A stretch of 64,000 nt of DNA from Archangium_A sp035910535 (lineage in GTDB: Bacteria; Myxococcota; Myxococcia; Myxococcales; Myxococcaceae). The translations under genes were made by a program, and so were the position numbers. The stretch spans positions 38,496-102,495 of the forward strand of contig JAMHXF010000046.1 in NCBI GenBank assembly GCA_035910535.1. The letters run 5' to 3'. The notes under the pieces are model-generated. The model was not told the origin of the DNA, did no database searches, and was given only the letters and a program-made list of their open reading frames with translations. Positions 49,501 through 58,838 of this stretch are shown one piece after another. Within the stretch, counting starts at the first letter, position 1; the number at the start of each line of letters is the position of its first letter.

Positions 49501-51854
49501 CCAACACCCACGACTTCATTCGCGTTCAAGGCGCGCGCGAGAACAACCTCAAAGGCGTCAACGTCGAGCTCCCAAAACGTCAACTCACCGTCTTCACCGG
49601 CGTCTCAGGCTCCGGGAAGTCGTCGTTGGTGTTCGGCACCATCGCGGCCGAGTCACAGCGGCTCATCAACGAGACGTACAGCGCGTTTCTGCAGGGCTTC
49701 ATGCAGTCGCTCGGGCGCCCTGATGTCGACGTACTCGAAGGGCTGACGACGGCGATCATCGTCGATCAAGAGCGCATGGGCGCGAACGCGCGCTCGACCG
49801 TCGGCACCGCGACCGACGCGAACGCCATGCTGCGCGTGTTGTTCAGCCGCCTCGGCAAGCCGCACGTCGGCTCGCCCAACGCGTTCTCGTTCAACGTGCC
49901 GTCGGTGCGCGCCGTCGGCGAAATGACCGTCGACAAGGTCGGCGCCAAAACCGAGAAGAAGGTCTTCTCGGTGAACGGCGGCATGTGCCCGAAGTGCGAC
50001 GGCATGGGCCAGGTCAACGACATCGACTTGAAGCAGCTCTACGACGAGAACAAGTCGCTCAACGAAGGCGCGCTCACCATTCCCGGATACACCGCCGATG
50101 GGTGGATGGTTCGCATCTTCGGCGCCTCGGGCTTCGTCGACGCCGACAAGCCCATCAAGAAGTACACGAAGCAGGAGCTGCAGGACTTCCTCTACAAAGA
50201 GCCGACGAAGGTGAAGGTCGACAAGATCAACCTCACCTACGAAGGCCTGATTCCGAAGATCCAGAAGTCGTTCTTGTCGAAAGACGTCGACTCCATGCAG
50301 CCGCACATTCGTGCCTTCGTCGAACGGGCGGTGACGTTCACGAAGTGCCCCGAATGCGAAGGCACGCGACTGAGCAAGGCGGCCCGCTCGTCGAAGATCA
50401 AGAACATCAACATCGCCGACGCGTGCTCGATGCAGATCAACGAGCTCGCTGACTGGCTGCGCACCGTGAAGGAGCCGTCGGTCGCGCCGCTCATCAAGAC
50501 GCTGCAGCACACGCTCGACTCGTTCGTGGAGATCGGCCTCGGGTACCTCAGCCTCGACCGACCCGCGGGCACGTTGTCGGGCGGCGAAGCGCAGCGCACG
50601 AAGATGATTCGTCACCTCGGTTCGTCGCTCACCGACGTGACCTACGTGTTCGACGAGCCGACCGTCGGCCTCCACCCGCACGACATTCAGCGCATGAATG
50701 AGCTGCTGCTGCGGCTCCGCGACAAAGGCAACACGGTGCTGGTCGTCGAACACAAGCCCGAGACGATCGAGATCGCAGATCACGTGGTCGACATGGGCCC
50801 GCGCGCAGGCACCGCAGGCGGCGAGGTCGTCTTTCAGGGCACACTCGCCGGGCTGCGCAAGAGCGACACCCTCACCGGCCGCCACCTGAACGATCGCGCG
50901 AGCCTCAAAGCGACGGTTCGCAAGTCGACCGGCGTGTTGAAGGTTCGCGGCGCGAGCTCGCACAACCTGAAGAAGGTCGACGTCGACATCCCGCTCGGCG
51001 TGCTGGTGGTCGTCACCGGCGTCGCGGGCTCGGGCAAGAGCTCGCTGATTCACGGCTCGGTGAGCGAACGCGAAGGCGTGGTGACCGTCGACCAGTCGGC
51101 CATCAGCGGCTCGCGGCGCAGCAACCCGGCGACGTACACCGACATGCTGGAGCCGATTCGAAAGGCGTTCGCCAAAGCCAACGGTGTGAAGCCGGCGTTG
51201 TTCAGCGCGAACTCAGAAGGCGCGTGCCCGACGTGCAACGGTGCAGGCGTCATCTACACCGACCTCGGCATGATGGCTGGCGTCTCGACGGTCTGTGAAG
51301 ACTGCGAGGGCAAGCGGTTCCACGCGTCGGTGCTCGAATACAAACTCGGTGGTTTGAATATCGCCGAGGTGCTCGATCTCTCCGTCGACGAAGCCGTGAA
51401 GTTCTTCGGCGCAGGCAAGGGTCAGCTGCCTGCGGCGCACGCGATTCTCGTGCGGCTCGCAGAGGTCGGGCTCGGCTACATCACGCTCGGGCAGCCGCTC
51501 ACCACGTTGTCAGGCGGTGAACGTCAACGGCTCAAGCTGGCGACGCACATGGGCGCCGATGGCGGCGTGTACGTGCTCGACGAGCCCACCACCGGCCTGC
51601 ACCTGGCCGACCTGAAGCAGCTGCTGGGCTTGCTCGATCGCCTCGTCGATGCAGGCAAGTCAGTCATCGTCATCGAGCACAACCAGTCGGTCATGGCGCA
51701 CGCCGACTGGCTCATCGATCTCGGCCCCGGCGCCGGTCACGACGGAGGCAAGATCGTGTTCGAAGGAACTCCGGCCGACCTCGTCAAGGCGAAGTCGACG
51801 TTGACCGGCAAACACCTCGCCGACTTCGTCAGCGCTCGACGGTCGGCGAAGTAG
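49497..51854 (+). CDS. UvrA2-like ABC ATPase (class II/DrrC-type)
   Basis: A 785-aa member of the UvrA family. ABC half 1 has Walker A GVSGSGKSSLVFGT (35-48) and signature LSGGEAQRTKM; half 2 has GVAGSGKSSLIHGS and LSGGERQRLKLA. Two zinc modules are seen: CPKCDGMGQV with CPECEGTRLS, and CPTCNGAGV with CEDCEGKRF. Canonical UvrA is near 940 aa; the missing part is mainly the UvrB-binding domain, as in UvrA2 or the DrrC drug-resistance proteins. Its start is the rare TTG 49497, right where DFIRVQGARENNLKG begins. It lies in the ArsR operon, so inducible DNA-damage or drug tolerance is likely. It overlaps the convergent tgt gene by 26 bases. Confidence 0.92.
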   Translation: MTNTHDFIRVQGARENNLKGVNVELPKRQLTVFTGVSGSGKSSLVFGTIAAESQRLINETYSAFLQGFMQSLGRPDVDVLEGLTTAIIVDQERMGANARSTVGTATDANAMLRVLFSRLGKPHVGSPNAFSFNVPSVRAVGEMTVDKVGAKTEKKVFSVNGGMCPKCDGMGQVNDIDLKQLYDENKSLNEGALTIPGYTADGWMVRIFGASGFVDADKPIKKYTKQELQDFLYKEPTKVKVDKINLTYEGLIPKIQKSFLSKDVDSMQPHIRAFVERAVTFTKCPECEGTRLSKAARSSKIKNINIADACSMQINELADWLRTVKEPSVAPLIKTLQHTLDSFVEIGLGYLSLDRPAGTLSGGEAQRTKMIRHLGSSLTDVTYVFDEPTVGLHPHDIQRMNELLLRLRDKGNTVLVVEHKPETIEIADHVVDMGPRAGTAGGEVVFQGTLAGLRKSDTLTGRHLNDRASLKATVRKSTGVLKVRGASSHNLKKVDVDIPLGVLVVVTGVAGSGKSSLIHGSVSEREGVVTVDQSAISGSRRSNPATYTDMLEPIRKAFAKANGVKPALFSANSEGACPTCNGAGVIYTDLGMMAGVSTVCEDCEGKRFHASVLEYKLGGLNIAEVLDLSVDEAVKFFGAGKGQLPAAHAILVRLAEVGLGYITLGQPLTTLSGGERQRLKLATHMGADGGVYVLDEPTTGLHLADLKQLLGLLDRLVDAGKSVIVIEHNQSVMAHADWLIDLGPGAGHDGGKIVFEGTPADLVKAKSTLTGKHLADFVSARRSAK

Positions 51855-53829
51855 CGACGAACTGCGGGTGCGCGCGCACGGCGGCTTCGAGCTCCGTGGT
51901 GAGCTCGTTGCCATGCGGCCCGCGCGCCGAAGAGCGCTGCCAGCGCGCCAGCCAGCGTTCACCGAGCGCCTGATCGATCGACCTGGCGCCCGTCGACGCG
52001 ATCGTCGTCTCGCCCTTCGTGCCGGTCGACAAGCCGTGGCCGACGAAGAAGCCCGCAAGCAGCAACGACACGCGCGTGGGCGTCGCGGCGCTGTACGTCG
52101 CCAACACGCCACCGTCGCGCGGCAGGTGCGAACGAACCTGCCGGAGGAAATCGACCGTCCACATGGTGGGGTTCGACTCGGGGCTGAACGGGTCGAAGAA
52201 CACGAGCTCGAACTCACCGTCGAGCTCGTCGACCAGCTTCACCGCGTCACCTTCGAGCAGCCGCCACGTGAAGTTCGGGTCCTCCCAGCGGCCGTGCTCG
52301 AGGAGCGCCTGCACGGCGTGCTTCCACGGCTGCAGAAACGGGAAGCCTTCGGGGTCGTTCAACGCGAGCCGCAGCGGCGCGAGATCGTGCTCGAGGCTGA
52401 CGATCTCGAGCGGTCGCAGCCGAGCCGAGCCCATGTTCTTCGCGCGCGTGAGCGCCGCGATGGCGTTGGTTCCCGCGCCGAGGCCAACGTCGAGAATGCG
52501 CAGCGGCTCGTCGACGGCGGTGCGCAGCCGACGCTCGACCTCCAGCTGGTCCACGTAGAGGCGGTTGGCTTCGTCCCACGGGCCGACGGGGTGCATGATC
52601 TCTCCGTGCCCCGTGTGGCGCACGGCCCGAAAACCGCCGCGCGTCGTCACCAACTCGAACACGCCGTCTTTCGCGCCCGTCGCGCGGAACAGGCCCTTCT
52701 TCGGCCCGAGCAATTCACGCAGCACGGCGTACTCCGCCGCCCAGCGGTTCTCGAGAATCGCGGTGCGCATGCGCGTCATCAGCTGCTGGTAGTGCCACAG
52801 GTTGTGCACCGACAGCAGGCGCGCCGACAGGTGGTGGTTTCCCTGCGCGAGGTGCCGCAGGTAGCTGCGCGTGTAGCGCTTGCACACCGGGCAACCACAC
52901 GTCGCGTCGAGCGGCTCGTCGCCCATGCGGTACTCGACGCGCGTGAGCCGGAGCTGCCCCTCGAACGTGTACGCGTAGCCCTGCTGCGCCATCTTCGGAG
53001 GAATGATGCAGTCGAACATGTCGACGCCCGCGTTCACCGCCTCGACGAGATCGATCGGCGTGCCGACGCCCATCAGGTAGCGCGGCTTGTTCGCCGGCAG
53101 CAGCGGCGCCGTGTGCTGCGTCATCGAATACAGCAGCTCGCGCGACTCACCCACGGCGAGGCCGCCGATCGCGAACCCATCGAACGGGCTCGCCGTCAGG
53201 GTCTGTGCGCTCAAGGTGCGCATGTCGGGGAACACGCCGCCCTGAACGATCGCGAACACCGCCTGGCCCGTGTCTTTCGAATCGCGCTGCGCGAGCGAAC
53301 GAAGCGCCCAGCGGTGCGTGCGCTCCATGGCCTCGCGGGTCTCGGCTTCGCCCGACGTCGAGGGCAGACACACGTCGAGCACCATCATGATGTCGGAGCC
53401 GATGGCCTGCTGCATTTCGATGCTCGTCTCGGGAGAGAGCATGTGCGCGTGGTTGTCGTAGGGGCTGCGAAAACGGGCGCCCTTCTCGGTGATGTCGCGC
53501 GCGCCGGGCAGCGAGAAGATCTGAAAGCCGCCGGAGTCGGTCAGCACGCCGCCGTTCCACTGCATGTAGCGGTGCACGTCGCCGAAGCGCTTGAACACCT
53601 CGGCGCCCGGGCGCAACAACAGGTGGTAGGTGTTCGACAGGCAGATGGTGGCGCCCGAGTCTGCGACCTCGTCCATCGTCAGGCCGCGAACGTGCGCATG
53701 AGTGGCGACAGGCATGAAGGTCGGCAGCAGCGTCTGGCCGCGGCGGGTGTGAAGAATCGCCGCGCGCGCACCGGAGGGCGCCGTAGCCAACAGCTCGTAC
53801 CGAATCGGGGAATTCACGCGCGGCCTCAT
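51829..53829 (-). CDS. tgt: tRNA-guanine transglycosylase fused to an MnmC-like methyltransferase
   Basis: A 666-aa fusion. Residues 1 to about 380 are Tgt, which exchanges guanine-34 for preQ1 in tRNAs for queuosine. Seen are the nucleophile region VLTDSGGFQIFSL, GGLAVGESRELLY, GVDMFDCIIPP and the zinc ligands CGCPVCKRYTRSYLRHL (plus His downstream). Residues about 440-666 are a Rossmann-type methyltransferase related to MnmC/DUF752: ILDVGLGAGTNAIAAL is the SAM motif and VFFDPFSPESNPTMWT the catalytic segment. A short linker carries GPWDEANRLYVDQ, typical of MnmC N-terminal sequence. GTG 53817 has GAGG 6 bases upstream and is an alternative start 4 codons in. Confidence 0.92.
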   Translation of the reverse strand: MRPRVNSPIRYELLATAPSGARAAILHTRRGQTLLPTFMPVATHAHVRGLTMDEVADSGATICLSNTYHLLLRPGAEVFKRFGDVHRYMQWNGGVLTDSGGFQIFSLPGARDITEKGARFRSPYDNHAHMLSPETSIEMQQAIGSDIMMVLDVCLPSTSGEAETREAMERTHRWALRSLAQRDSKDTGQAVFAIVQGGVFPDMRTLSAQTLTASPFDGFAIGGLAVGESRELLYSMTQHTAPLLPANKPRYLMGVGTPIDLVEAVNAGVDMFDCIIPPKMAQQGYAYTFEGQLRLTRVEYRMGDEPLDATCGCPVCKRYTRSYLRHLAQGNHHLSARLLSVHNLWHYQQLMTRMRTAILENRWAAEYAVLRELLGPKKGLFRATGAKDGVFELVTTRGGFRAVRHTGHGEIMHPVGPWDEANRLYVDQLEVERRLRTAVDEPLRILDVGLGAGTNAIAALTRAKNMGSARLRPLEIVSLEHDLAPLRLALNDPEGFPFLQPWKHAVQALLEHGRWEDPNFTWRLLEGDAVKLVDELDGEFELVFFDPFSPESNPTMWTVDFLRQVRSHLPRDGGVLATYSAATPTRVSLLLAGFFVGHGLSTGTKGETTIASTGARSIDQALGERWLARWQRSSARGPHGNELTTELEAAVRAHPQFVATSPTVER

Positions 53830-53892
53830 ACGGGAAATCGGCCCCCGGCCAAATAGCGGAGAGCCCCGCTTTCCGGGGGTAGGCTTCGAGGC

Positions 53893-55794
53893 ATGTCCGA
53901 CTCCCGAAAACGGGCCGCCATCACCAGTCGCACCACCGCTCCCGACGCGTGGGACGCGGGGCTTCACGCCGAGAGCGACGCCGGCCCCATCGACGTTGGG
54001 TTGTCGATCGAGCCGAGCGCCGTGGGCCTCATCGTCGACGCGCCGGGCGTCGGGTTGCTCAAGGTGGCCTTCGACGTCGCCGCTGATGGCACCACGAAGT
54101 TGGCGCGCGCCAGTCGACGATTGTCTGACGGTCGCGAAGCACCGCTGGTGGTGATCGACGAACAGAAGGTGCTGCAGCTCGAAGGTGAACTGCAGCGCGT
54201 GGAAGAGAAGCTGGGCACGTTGGTGACGGAGCGAGACGAAGCGCGCGATCGGGCCGCAATTCTGTCTGACGAGCGCAAGGTTGCGGCGTCGCGTCGTGAA
54301 GAAATCGAGCAGACGCTGGCGTCGATCACCGCCGCGCTGCAGACCGAGAAAGACGCGCGCCTCGTGCTGGTAGCAGAGAGAGAGAGGCTCCGCGATGAAC
54401 TGCAACAGGCGCGCAGCGACGCCGACGCGGCGCTCAGCGAGCGCATTTCTGCGCTGGAGTCGGCACAGCGCGAAGCGATCACCCAGCTCGAGACCTCCGA
54501 AGCCGAGCTGGCCCGGGTTCGCAAAACACTCGACGACGCCACGGGTGAAGCCAGAGGTGCGACCGCGCAGCACGAAGAAGAGATGGCGTGGATCACCTCG
54601 GAGCTGCAGCGTCGGCAAGACGAGCTGACGGCTGCGACAGACGCTTCTGCCGCGCACAGCGAAGAGATCGTTCGGCTCACCGCGTCGCTCGATGAGGCGC
54701 GGCGCGAGGTCGACGCGCGCACCGCTGAACTCGTGATGGCCCGCGAGCAGCACGAGGCGTTGTCAGCCGAACAGACCTCGCTCAAGCAAGACCTCGATCG
54801 CATCACGCATGAACTCGAGCAACTCACGCGGAAGCATGAGTCGCTGCAGCAGGAGCTCCAGGTCTCGCGCGAGCTGACCGCCGAGACCGAGGGCCGCTTG
54901 CAGTCGCTCGCCGAGAGTAACGAGTCGACCAGCCGCGAGTCTCAAGACCGGCTCACGGAGGAGATCGCTCAACTCACCGCGCAGCTCGATGATCGCCAGC
55001 GAGAGCTCGACACCGCGCGCGCAGAGCTGCAGGTCGCCACCGAAGAGCTCGCGGCGCGCGACTCGCAGCACGCAGAAGCGGCGTCGAAGTTGAACGCCGT
55101 CGAGGCCGCGCTGGCTGAGGCCAACGCTCGACACGACGAAGAGCGCAACCGCTACAGCACCAGCGAGAGCCAGATCGCCGCAGAACGAAACGACGCGCGC
55201 TCACGGCTCGCCGCGCTCGATGAACAGGTGCAGGAAGAAGCGCGCAGCACGTCGATCGCCCTGTCGACCGAGCGCGCGGAGCGAAAGCGCATCGAGACGG
55301 AGCTGGAGTCGCTTCGCGTGCAGTTGGAGGGCGCCGACAACCACGCGGCAACGAAGTACGCGTCGACCATCGAGGCCATGCATGCGCAGCTCGCCGCCGC
55401 CGAGAGTCGAATCGGCGCCGAGACCGCTGCGACGCGGGAAGCCCGTGACGTCGCCGCGAAGCTGCTGAGTGAACGCGATGAAGCGCGCGCCGTGGCAAGG
55501 CAGCTCCACACCAAGGCGGCGGCCGCGAAGTCTCCAAAGGAATTCGACGCGCTGAACCTGCGACTCGAGGCGCTGGGTCGAATGCTCGAGCAAGAGCGTG
55601 ACGGCCGGGGGCGTGCGCTGGCTGAACGTGACGAGTGGCAGTCGCGCTTCCGTGCGTTGGCCAAGGGCTCCGTCGAGCCGACGGCGGGAGGCCCGTCGTC
55701 GTCGCAGGAAGACACCAAGAGCTACTTCATCGAAACTCCGACGATTCCTGAAGTCCCGGCGGTAACGCCTCCACCGAAGAAGAAGGGAAGCTGA
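53893..55794 (+). CDS. Long coiled-coil protein of unknown function
   Basis: A 633-aa protein. Residues 1-80 form a small folded head without a recognised motif. From about 85 to 600 the sequence is almost continuous heptad-type coiled coil rich in Glu, Ala, Arg and Leu (for example ELQRVEEKLGTLVTERDEA). A 30-residue Pro/Ser-rich tail ends PPPKKKGS. It has no signal peptide or membrane helix, so it is probably cytoplasmic and elongated; it could scaffold or act as a spacer protein. It is the first gene of a three-gene run with the phosphoesterase and CAP genes. Confidence 0.82.
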   Translation: MSDSRKRAAITSRTTAPDAWDAGLHAESDAGPIDVGLSIEPSAVGLIVDAPGVGLLKVAFDVAADGTTKLARASRRLSDGREAPLVVIDEQKVLQLEGELQRVEEKLGTLVTERDEARDRAAILSDERKVAASRREEIEQTLASITAALQTEKDARLVLVAERERLRDELQQARSDADAALSERISALESAQREAITQLETSEAELARVRKTLDDATGEARGATAQHEEEMAWITSELQRRQDELTAATDASAAHSEEIVRLTASLDEARREVDARTAELVMAREQHEALSAEQTSLKQDLDRITHELEQLTRKHESLQQELQVSRELTAETEGRLQSLAESNESTSRESQDRLTEEIAQLTAQLDDRQRELDTARAELQVATEELAARDSQHAEAASKLNAVEAALAEANARHDEERNRYSTSESQIAAERNDARSRLAALDEQVQEEARSTSIALSTERAERKRIETELESLRVQLEGADNHAATKYASTIEAMHAQLAAAESRIGAETAATREARDVAAKLLSERDEARAVARQLHTKAAAAKSPKEFDALNLRLEALGRMLEQERDGRGRALAERDEWQSRFRALAKGSVEPTAGGPSSSQEDTKSYFIETPTIPEVPAVTPPPKKKGS

Positions 55795-55795
55795 C

Positions 55796-56797
55796 GTGCG
55801 CCTCGCCTCGTCTCTCGTGCTGCTGTCGTCACTCGCGCTCGCCGAAGATTTTTCGACCTGGGAGGAGCGCTACCAGTTCGATTGCAACGGACCGTTCGAG
55901 CACTTCTCACCCGCCGACACCAAAACGCGCGCGGGGTGGAGCTTCGAGCACACTGGCGGCACCGTGAAGGTTCGTCGCGAGAAGCCGCGCGCCGCGAAGA
56001 AGCCGACGCTGGGTCTGCTCGCGGGCATCAAAGATCTCGAGCCCGAGACGAAGGCGATGCTCGACTCGTTCATCGCCAGCTTCGAGAAGGCCGACGTCGA
56101 CGCCATCGTCATCGGTGGTGACACCAGCGCAGAGCCCGAAGGCCTCGACGAGATCCTCACCTACCTGGGCAAGGCCACCAACCGGCCGCTGCTCGTCATT
56201 GCCGGCAACATGGAGCGTGGCGCGGCGCTCAACTATTCCATCCTGAAGCAGCGCAAGGCGGGCGCGTTGCACATGCTGAACCTCGACGTGGTGCGCCGCT
56301 ACGACGGCGACGGCGTCGACGTGATCGGCCTCGGCGGGTACCACGACAAGGCGTACCTGCACCTCGCGGGCGGCTGCATCTACAAAGACAAAGACCTCGA
56401 TGCGGTCGAGCGCGCGGCGGCGGCGGCCGACGACAGCGTGGTGCTGCTCGCGCATGGCCCACCGCGCATGAAGGGCCAGCAGTCGATCGACTACGTGCCC
56501 GGCGCCGACAACGTCGGTGACCCTCGCCTCGCGTCGCTGCTCGCCAGGACGAAGATCCAGTTCGGCATTCACGGCCACATTCTCGAGGCTGCGGGGCGCG
56601 CGACTGACGTGAACGGCAAGCCGCTGCCGCAGAAAAAACCGCAGACCTCGCTCTTCGTGAATCAGGGCTCCGCCAACCCTCTGCCGTGGAAGTTGAACGA
56701 CGGCACCACGAGCTACGGCCTCGCCGCGCTCCTCACCGTCGACGGCAAGAAGGCCACGTACGAGATCCTGCGGGGGCCAAAGCCGGTGGCGAAGTGA
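55796..56797 (+). CDS. Secreted metallophosphoesterase-family protein
   Basis: A 333-aa protein with a signal peptide (1-16, ending in LAL-AE). It has a calcineurin-like phosphoesterase order: VIGGDTSAEP (GGDxS), IAGNMERGAA (the GNH/E position reads GNME), VLLAHGPPRM and FGIHGHILEA. The first DxH metal motif is not obvious, and the second motif has Met in place of His, so activity may be altered. The start is GTG 55796, two bases after the coiled-coil gene; it overlaps the CAP gene by 4 bases. Confidence 0.85.
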   Translation: MRLASSLVLLSSLALAEDFSTWEERYQFDCNGPFEHFSPADTKTRAGWSFEHTGGTVKVRREKPRAAKKPTLGLLAGIKDLEPETKAMLDSFIASFEKADVDAIVIGGDTSAEPEGLDEILTYLGKATNRPLLVIAGNMERGAALNYSILKQRKAGALHMLNLDVVRRYDGDGVDVIGLGGYHDKAYLHLAGGCIYKDKDLDAVERAAAAADDSVVLLAHGPPRMKGQQSIDYVPGADNVGDPRLASLLARTKIQFGIHGHILEAAGRATDVNGKPLPQKKPQTSLFVNQGSANPLPWKLNDGTTSYGLAALLTVDGKKATYEILRGPKPVAK

Positions 56798-57357
56798 AGC
56801 GGTTGCTGCTCACTGCGAGCCTCGCGCTGGCCTCGTGTGGAGAAGCGCCCCATGGTGCCGATGGCGGCCCGACGACGACGGACGCTGGAGCACGCAGCGC
56901 CGAGCCGACGTTGAAGGGGTTTCAACAAGAGACCCTTGAGGCCCACAACGCGGTGCGCTCCGCCGCCCAGCCAGCGCCCTCACCTGCCCTCGAGCCGATG
57001 GCGTGGAGCGAGACCGCCGCCGCGCTCGCCGCCGACTGGGCCGCACGCTGCGAATTCAAGCACCGCGATCCGAATACGCTGGGCGAGAACCTCTCGGCGG
57101 GCACCGGAGAACGCAGCATCACCTCCGTCGTGAACGACTGGGCGAGCGAGGAGCGCGACTACACGTACTCCACCAACGCGTGCGCGGCTGGCAAGCAGTG
57201 CGGCCACTACACGCAGATCATCTGGCGCTCGAGCGTGGGTGTGGGCTGCGCGATTGCGCGCTGCACCACCGGGAGCCCATTCGGGAGCGGCGCGTGGAGC
57301 TTCATCGTCTGCAACTACGAGCCAGCCGGGAACTTCATCGGCCAGAAGCCGTACTGA
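56794..57357 (+). CDS. CAP/SCP-domain lipoprotein
   Basis: A 187-aa lipoprotein (signal MKRLLLTASLALASC, GTG start decoded as Met). The CAP (cysteine-rich secretory protein, antigen 5, PR-1) domain has the motifs HNAVRSAAQP, LGENLSAGTG, CGHYTQIIWRSSVGVGCA and FIVCNYEPAGNF, with the His/Glu cavity residues expected for the family. The frame is open about 108 bases further upstream inside the phosphoesterase gene, but lipobox and coupling (GTGA) support 56794. The role is unknown; surface or predation-related function is possible. Confidence 0.93.
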   Translation: MKRLLLTASLALASCGEAPHGADGGPTTTDAGARSAEPTLKGFQQETLEAHNAVRSAAQPAPSPALEPMAWSETAAALAADWAARCEFKHRDPNTLGENLSAGTGERSITSVVNDWASEERDYTYSTNACAAGKQCGHYTQIIWRSSVGVGCAIARCTTGSPFGSGAWSFIVCNYEPAGNFIGQKPY

Positions 57358-57384
57358 CGCTCTCCCACGCGGGAAGAGCGTCAG
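57354..57384. terminator. Strong hairpin between convergent genes
   Basis: CTGACGCTCT-CCC pairs with GGG-a-AGAGCGTCAG (13 pairs, one bulged A) around ACGC. It includes the CAP stop codon TGA. No T-run follows on either side, so it may stop transcription from both directions through stability or protect the 3' ends. Confidence 0.55.
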
Positions 57385-57396
57385 GGACTCAACGAC

Positions 57397-58815
57397 TCAG
57401 AGCCCGTCTTCCGGCTCTTCGCCACTCGCAGGAGCCTTCTTCGCGGGCGCGGGGGCCGGAGCAGGTGCCGACTTTTCGGCCGGAGGAGGCGCCTTCTTCG
57501 GCTCTTCCTTCTTCGCCTCAGGAGCCGGAGCAGGCGTGCCCTTCGCGTCCTGCTTCTGCTTCTGGAACTCCTCTTCCTTCTTCTTGCGCTCTTCTTCGGC
57601 CGCCGCGGCCTCCATCTTCTTCATCTCTTCTTCCATCTTCGCGGCTTCAGCGGTGATGCGCTTCTCCTCCTCACGCTGCTTGATGACCTCTTCCTGCTCT
57701 TCGATCAGCTTGTGCACCGGGTGTTCAACGCTCAAGCCCACGTCGCCCTTGCGCGCGATGTACGACTTGAACAGCGAGATCGCCTTCTCGGGGTCACCCT
57801 TGAGGCCGATGATGATGCCGCGGTTGAGCAGCAGCTCGGGCAGCTCGGGGTTCACCTTCGCGGCCTCGTCGTAGGTGGCCATCGCCTTGTCCAGCTGACC
57901 CATGCCCTTGTAGGCAACGCCGAGGTTCACCAGCGCGTCGACGTTCTTGCCGTTCGCCTGAAGAATGCGACGCAGGTGCTCTTCGGCGCCCTGGTAGTCC
58001 TCCTGCTCGAAGGCCATGCGGCACAGCTGGTACTGCGCAGGCAGATAGTCGGGGCGCGCATCAGCGGCCTTCTTGAACTGCACACGCGCCTTCGCCGGCT
58101 CCTTCTCGGCGAGGTTGATGGTGCCCAGCGTGTAGAAAATCTCCGGGTCGGCGTCGTCGATCTTGCTGGCTCGCAGTGCGATCAACCGCGCGAGCGCGTA
58201 CTGCTTTTGCTCGGTGTACACGAGCATCATGGTCTTGAAGGCCTGCAGCGTCTTCGGGTCACGGAAGAGCGCCTCACGCGACAGCTCGATCGCGCGATCC
58301 AGCTCTCCGCGGCGCCGTGACAGCTCGGCCAGGCGCGCGCGGCTGCTCGCGTCGTCGGGGTAGCTGGTGAGAATGTCGGTGTAGACCTTGGTGGCCGTCG
58401 CCTCGTCGCCGTTGTTCTGCGCGATGACGCCCAGGTTCTCGGCGGCCTGCTTCAACGTCGGCTTGCGCGAGAGCGCCTCTTTGTAGAGCGCGACCGCTTC
58501 CTTCGTCTTGCCCTGACGGTCGGCCAGCACGCCCAGGTTGTAGACAGCCTCAGCGAGGTTCGGGTCAGCGTCGGCCGCCGCGCGGAACTTCTTCTCGAGC
58601 GACGGGTAGTCGATGGCCTTGGCCTTCTTCTGCGTCTCCATCGCCTTGAGCGCGTCGTCGAAGAGCAGCTTGGCCTTGTTGCTGATCTGCGGCTCGGCGG
58701 CTGCCGTGTTCTGAGCGCCCGCCTTGCCGTCGTCCTTCACCGTATTGCTCTGCGTGGTGGTGCAGCCCGTCATCAGGCCAACGCTCACCGCCGCACTCAT
58801 CAATACACGTCGCAT
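57397..58815 (-). CDS. gltE: Gliding-motility TPR lipoprotein GltE/AglT-like
   Basis: A 472-aa outer-membrane lipoprotein (MRRVLMSAAVSVGLMTGC). Residues 40-330 carry six or more TPR units such as AEAVYNLGVLADRQGKTKEA and VDALVNLGVAYKGMGQLDKA. A Lys/Glu-rich coiled coil (335-410) and an Ala/Pro/Lys tail ending EEPEDGL follow. Size, domain order and the gene next to it match GltE (AglT) of the Myxococcus Glt/Agl A-motility complex, by my recall, not by search. I chose ATG 58815 with GAAGGA 6 bases upstream; GTG 58842 overlaps the gltD stop. Confidence 0.82.
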   Translation of the reverse strand: MRRVLMSAAVSVGLMTGCTTTQSNTVKDDGKAGAQNTAAAEPQISNKAKLLFDDALKAMETQKKAKAIDYPSLEKKFRAAADADPNLAEAVYNLGVLADRQGKTKEAVALYKEALSRKPTLKQAAENLGVIAQNNGDEATATKVYTDILTSYPDDASSRARLAELSRRRGELDRAIELSREALFRDPKTLQAFKTMMLVYTEQKQYALARLIALRASKIDDADPEIFYTLGTINLAEKEPAKARVQFKKAADARPDYLPAQYQLCRMAFEQEDYQGAEEHLRRILQANGKNVDALVNLGVAYKGMGQLDKAMATYDEAAKVNPELPELLLNRGIIIGLKGDPEKAISLFKSYIARKGDVGLSVEHPVHKLIEEQEEVIKQREEEKRITAEAAKMEEEMKKMEAAAAEEERKKKEEEFQKQKQDAKGTPAPAPEAKKEEPKKAPPPAEKSAPAPAPAPAKKAPASGEEPEDGL

Positions 58816-58838
58816 CGTCATTCCTTCGGCGCGGAAGC

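Noticed and set aside
53830..54753. Upstream extension of the tgt fusion frame by 308 codons
   Set aside because: It lies antisense to the coiled-coil gene on the plus strand and has no Tgt similarity; conserved sequence begins at 53817-53829.
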